A stretch of DNA of 64,000 nt from SHYR01 sp036013055 (GTDB taxonomy: Bacteria > Chloroflexota > Dehalococcoidia > UBA2979), in the NCBI GenBank assembly GCA_036013055.1, contig DASCQM010000012.1:124001-188000 (forward strand), read 5' to 3'. A program made the translations under genes and the position numbers. Below are positions 60,634 to 64,000 of this stretch, piece after piece. The notes under the pieces are model-generated. The model searched no databases. It saw only the letters and a program-made list of their open reading frames with translations, and was not told the origin of the DNA. The stretch's first letter is position 1, and the number at the start of each line of letters is the position of its first letter.

Positions 60634-62103
60634 CTACACGCTGACGTGGTCGAGAGGAGCCAACTGCTCCTCGGTCGGTTCCGCTCAGCAGAACCAGTCT
60701 TCGGTCAGGCGCGGCGCGGGAGCCGCTGGCTGATCCGCCACCATCACCGATTCGTCGCCACGTCCGAGGGCGGCGAGCGCCGCGCGCTTCACGCGGGTGA
60801 ATGTCTCGATGTCATGCCCGCGGTGAACGGCCAGCGTCTCGTCATGCCCGCAGAGTGACGGCGCCTCTTCGACGATCGCCGCCAGTTCGGTCTGTAGCGC
60901 GTCGATGCGTGTGTCCGGGTTCGTCCAGCCGTAGCTGAGGCCGCGGTCGTCGTAGGCGCCGAGCAGGCCCTGCTCTTCGAGCAGCGGCACGAGCGGCGAG
61001 CCCGGCGGGAGCAGCAGGCGCAGCGCGTACTGCACCGACTGCGTGTGAGCGATGAGGCCACGCCGCTCGATGAAGTCGAGCATTTCGACGTAGTCCTCGA
61101 CGCTGCCCCACGGCGTGAACGCCACCCACGTCGGGCGCAGCGTCAACCCCTCGCTGGTGGCGAGGTCGAGCGCCGTGACCATGTCCGGAGGCGAGTGGCC
61201 CTTGTCGAGGTAGCCGAGCACGTCGTCGTTGCAGGATTCGAAGGCGGTGGTGATGAAGAGGCACCCCGCCTCGCGCAGCCGGGGCAGCACGTCGGCGTGC
61301 TCGATCAGGTGCTCCACCTTCACCGTGACGTCGAAGCTGACGTCCGGATGGCGCTGCGCCATCTCTTCGACGATGCCCATCGAGTGCGGTGCGGCGTTGA
61401 GGAAGTCCGGGTCACCGAACGTGATGTGCCCCGCGCCGAGCGCGACGAGTTGATCGATGTCCGCGAGTACCGATTCCGGCTGGATCAGCCTCAGTCGTCC
61501 GCCGTAGACCGGCGTGATCGGGCAGTGGCGGCAGGTGTGGGCGCAGCCGCGTGTCGTCTCCACGTAGCCCGCGAGCCGCGTGCCATCGGCGGTCTGCACG
61601 CTGGCGTACGAGGAGAGCGGCTGTAGCCCGCTGCGGTCGGGCGTCGGGTATTGCTGGCGCTCGAAGCGGAGGTCCGCGCCGCCGATCGTGAGCGTCCCGG
61701 CGTCGCTGGTGGCGTCGGTCCCGCGCTCGATGCTCGCGCCGAGCGCATCGGCAAGATCGCAGAGCGCCGGTTCGTATTCGCCGCCGAGCACGGAGTCCGC
61801 GAGGCCATCCCGCAGCAGCGTCTCGGTGAGCGGGGCGGCGTAGAGCCCGTAGAAGGCGATGTGTGCGGCCGGGTTGAGCCGTCGGATGCGGCGCGCGAGC
61901 GAGATGGCGAGCCGGGCGGCCGTGTGCATTGGGATCGAGATGCCGACGAGGGGCGCCGACTCGAACAGGGCAGCAGATGGCGACTCGACCGCGAGGTCGA
62001 AGCAGTCGACGTTGTGGCCTCGCGCGCGGAGCGCGGCAGCGGGCGCGGCCAGTCCAAGCGGCTGGTGCCCCATCTCATACGTCGAGACGAGCAGTACCTG
62101 CAT
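60634..62103 (-). CDS. CUAEP-tail B12-binding radical SAM selenoprotein
   Basis: A 489-residue protein: N-terminal cobalamin-type domain, radical SAM motif C-x3-C-x2-C (Cys187, 191, 194 in R-G-C-A-H-T-C-R-H-C-P), then a TIM barrel. At codon 473 an in-frame UGA (60685-60687) follows W-F-C and is followed by A-E-P, giving C-U-A-E-P, the tail that names the CUAEP/CCAEP radical SAM family; the frame ends 16 residues on, at TAG 60634-60636. A SECIS-like hairpin lies just after. Ending it at the UGA, as automatic annotation would, drops the Sec. Function of the family is unknown. Confidence 0.92.
60654..60672 (-). promoter_or_regulatory. SECIS-like hairpin of the radical SAM selenoprotein
   Basis: Perfect 7-bp stem GAGGAGC/GCTCCTC with AGTTG loop, starting 12 bases after the UGA; the loop is 19 bases from it and has G at position two, as bacterial SECIS elements do. 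It lies in the translated tail. Confidence 0.78.
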
Positions 62104-62149
62104 CGGCCGCTACAGCGCTGCGATACGGCGGAGCGCGATCGGGGTGGCG

Positions 62150-62746
62150 CTACTTCTTCGAGGGCTTGTAGTAGGGGTTGTCGCCGGAATTGTGATCCGT
62201 CTGGTCGATCACCTCGGTGATCTCCGGGACGTGCTCCTTGATCGCGACCTCGATGCCCTGCTTGAGCGTGACATCGACCATGCCGCAGCCGACACAGCCG
62301 CCGCCGAGCTCGATGAAGGCGGTCGGTACTTCCACGGCCATCAGGGTCACGGAACCGCCGTGGGAGGCGATCTGCGGGTTGAGCTGCGTGTCGAACAACT
62401 CCTGGAGGCGTTGAGCGACATCATCCTTCCAGAGCGGGTTCGGATTCTCAAACTGCAGCATTCCGCCGCCGCTTGCGGCGTCGTACCCGATGGAAACGCC
62501 GTTCAGGTACTCGACGTTGCGGCCCTCTACGTAGAATGTGATGCCACTGGCGTCGACGATGGTGTCACCGACAGGCTCGTCGCCGACGTCGATCAGTGCG
62601 AGTGAGTGCTGGAAACCCTGCGGGCCACGGCCGGCGATGGCCAGCCGAATGCCGGCGACCGGGCTCTCGTAGCCTTCGATCACGGACTTGAGACGGGCGG
62701 CAGCGTCATCGCTGATCGTCAGTTCGGCTGAACCAGGGTCGCTCAT
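62150..62746 (-). CDS. NfuA-like FeS cluster scaffold/carrier
   Basis: A 198-residue protein from ATG 62746 with GGAGACC upstream. The N-terminal domain resembles the A-type (HesB) fold but has no Cys ligands; the C-terminal Nfu domain has C-V-G-C (Cys151, Cys154) in G-G-G-C-V-G-C-G-M. It would carry 4Fe-4S clusters to targets such as the radical SAM protein encoded next door, 46 bases on. It is the two-domain NfuA form. Confidence 0.9.
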   Translation of the reverse strand: MSDPGSAELTISDDAAARLKSVIEGYESPVAGIRLAIAGRGPQGFQHSLALIDVGDEPVGDTIVDASGITFYVEGRNVEYLNGVSIGYDAASGGGMLQFENPNPLWKDDVAQRLQELFDTQLNPQIASHGGSVTLMAVEVPTAFIELGGGCVGCGMVDVTLKQGIEVAIKEHVPEITEVIDQTDHNSGDNPYYKPSKK

Positions 62747-62931
62747 GTGGGTCTCCGCAAGATATGAGTGGATGAAGTGAGATTTCGATCGCGCAAGCAA
62801 CAGGATAATCGATTCACTGGCTGCGCGCTGCCGGCGACGAGAGGGCGATCTGATGATTGCCGGACTGGATTGAACTGCTCAGGTGTTTATTCAAGTGCGC
62901 GTTTGATGTACAGTTTCCGGGCTGTCCTTCG

Positions 62932-63987
62932 ATGAGGGGCGCGGCGGGGTGGTGCGTGGAGCGGGTAGTGCCGCATGCCCTGCGGGTGGGAGGGCTGTTC
63001 ATCCTGCTCGTGGTCGTGTCTCTCCCCGGGACGACGAGCGCGGCCCCCGTCTCCACCACCGAGACTACCCTCCAGCCCGCCTCCCAGCCGGTCGACGTCC
63101 CGCCGGTCGCCCCCGAGCAGGCCGCCCCCGAGCAGAGCGTCCAGCTGATCCGTGAGTCGACGTCGGACGGTCCCTCCGAGCTGCTGGCCGAGCGCGTATT
63201 ACCGCCCCCGCCGTCCGTCTACGGCGATGCGCAGGTGGTCGCCTTCTACGGCTATCCGAACAACCCGAGGATGGGCGCGCTGGGCGCCTATCGCACGATC
63301 GACGCCGCAGCGGAGGCCGTCACGGTGGTCGCGAGCGAGTACGACGCGCTGAACGGCGGTCGCGACGTGATCCCGGCGCTGCACCTGATCGTCGCCGTCG
63401 CGCAGCCGCGACCGGAGGACGACGGCACGTACCTCGAACGCATGAGCCGCGCGAACATCGAGCAGTACGTCACGATCACGAGGCAGCGGGGGATGCTGCT
63501 GATCCTCGATCTGCAGATCGGCTGGGGCGACCCACTGAGGGAGACACAGCGGATCGGCTGGGCGCTGGAGAAGCCGTGGGTACACCTCGCGCTCGACCCC
63601 GAGTGGGCGACCCGCCGTGCCGGGGTCGCGCCCGGCGAGGTGATCGGATCGCTCGCAGCCGTCGATGTGAACGCGGTGCAGCAGTACCTCGCCGAGATCG
63701 TCTACGAGTACCGGCTACCGCCGAAGACGCTGGTGTTGCACCAGTTCCAGCGTCAGATGCTGCGCGACCCGGAGACCTACCTTGATTTCTCAGGCGTCGA
63801 ACTGGTGATCGACATGGACGGCTTCGGCAGCGAGTACGCCAAGCTGACGAACTACGAGGTCTTCTCGCTGGCGGAATACGCCGAGCGCCCCGCGATCAAG
63901 CTCTTCTACGAGCAGGACACACCGACGATGTCGCCGCAGCGAATCCAGATCCTCGACGACCCGCCGGACCTGGTGATCTACCAGTAG
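62932..63987 (+). CDS. Secreted conserved hypothetical protein
   Basis: About 351 residues from ATG 62932 (GTG 62956 is possible). A signal peptide (V-G-G-L-F-I-L-L-V-V-V-S-L then T-S-A-A-P), a Pro/Thr/Glu-rich stretch, then a domain with V-A-F-Y-G-Y-P-N-N-P-R-M-G, H-L-A-L-D-P-E-W and L-V-L-H-Q-F that suggests a TIM-barrel, perhaps glycosidase-like. TACAGT (62909-62914) may be a -10. No family name is assigned. Confidence 0.75.
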   Translation: MRGAAGWCVERVVPHALRVGGLFILLVVVSLPGTTSAAPVSTTETTLQPASQPVDVPPVAPEQAAPEQSVQLIRESTSDGPSELLAERVLPPPPSVYGDAQVVAFYGYPNNPRMGALGAYRTIDAAAEAVTVVASEYDALNGGRDVIPALHLIVAVAQPRPEDDGTYLERMSRANIEQYVTITRQRGMLLILDLQIGWGDPLRETQRIGWALEKPWVHLALDPEWATRRAGVAPGEVIGSLAAVDVNAVQQYLAEIVYEYRLPPKTLVLHQFQRQMLRDPETYLDFSGVELVIDMDGFGSEYAKLTNYEVFSLAEYAERPAIKLFYEQDTPTMSPQRIQILDDPPDLVIYQ

Positions 63988-64000
63988 CGGGTCGCCCGTG

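Overview
The window is a gene-dense, high-GC bacterial chromosome segment with strong G/C bias at third codon positions on both strands. It holds about 69 protein genes. I saw no rRNA, tRNA, CRISPR array, insertion sequence or prophage. Gene content suggests a Chloroflexota bacterium, probably related to Dehalococcoidia. The evidence is a menaquinone-type ETF oxidoreductase beside etfBA, a two-subunit ferredoxin-dependent 2-oxoacid oxidoreductase, a deazaflavin-type nitroreductase, a fatty-acid/CoA-rich accessory gene set, peptidoglycan genes (murA, murI, mreB) and a Rex redox repressor. The lineage is an inference from content and style, not a phylogeny.

Layout. 0-8 kb: a small tandem duplication, an enoyl-CoA hydratase, a Rieske-like protein that has lost its cluster ligands, an acyl-CoA synthetase, then a membrane cytochrome b/FeS oxidoreductase (EMO type) with etfB and etfA. 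Together these form an acyl-CoA activation and beta-oxidation electron route into the quinone pool. 8-13 kb: coaE and a MoxR-type AAA ATPase paired with a giant von Willebrand protein. 13-23 kb: housekeeping and accessory genes (MBL hydrolase, cinA, DinB-like, MoxR/DUF58/DUF4129 set, comB-like, murI, pyrF, DUF951, bifunctional nuclease). 23.7-31 kb: a complete F-type ATP synthase operon (atpZ-B-E-F-H-A-G-D-C). 31-36.6 kb: murA, mreB, rex, vanZ-like, a hydrolase and an orphan response regulator. 36.7-41.4 kb: korAB, DUF2267, ispH and a thioredoxin-fold protein. 41.4-43.4 kb: an IpdAB/GctAB-like gene pair. 43.4-55.7 kb: a secreted lamin-tail protein, a DehI-like protein, inositol phosphatase, paired hotdog thioesterases, DUF35 plus thiolase-like pair, nitroreductase, an ABC exporter and a degenerate HD-GYP protein. 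55.7-64 kb: alcohol dehydrogenase, ATP-grasp ligase, a frameshifted CheY, crotonase, two membrane proteins, a CUAEP-tail radical SAM selenoprotein, an Nfu-type protein and a secreted protein.

The most interesting signal is selenocysteine use. The radical SAM gene at 60634-62103 reads through an in-frame UGA to give the diagnostic Cys-Sec-Ala-Glu-Pro tail, followed by a well-formed SECIS-like hairpin. Independently, the CoA-transferase-family alpha subunit at 41456-42325 is full length only if one in-frame UGA is decoded. That UGA is followed by a 7-bp perfect hairpin with a G-starting loop at the right distance. UGA is an ordinary stop for many other genes here (for example those ending at 7788, 13167 and 24988), so this is recoding, mutation or error rather than a changed code. 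The second case could be an undescribed selenoprotein family. Other points are a MurA with Asp in place of the catalytic Cys, a Rieske fold stripped of ligands but keeping its disulfide cysteines, a CheY gene with a one-base frameshift and a tiny membrane-anchored Cys-rich peptide.
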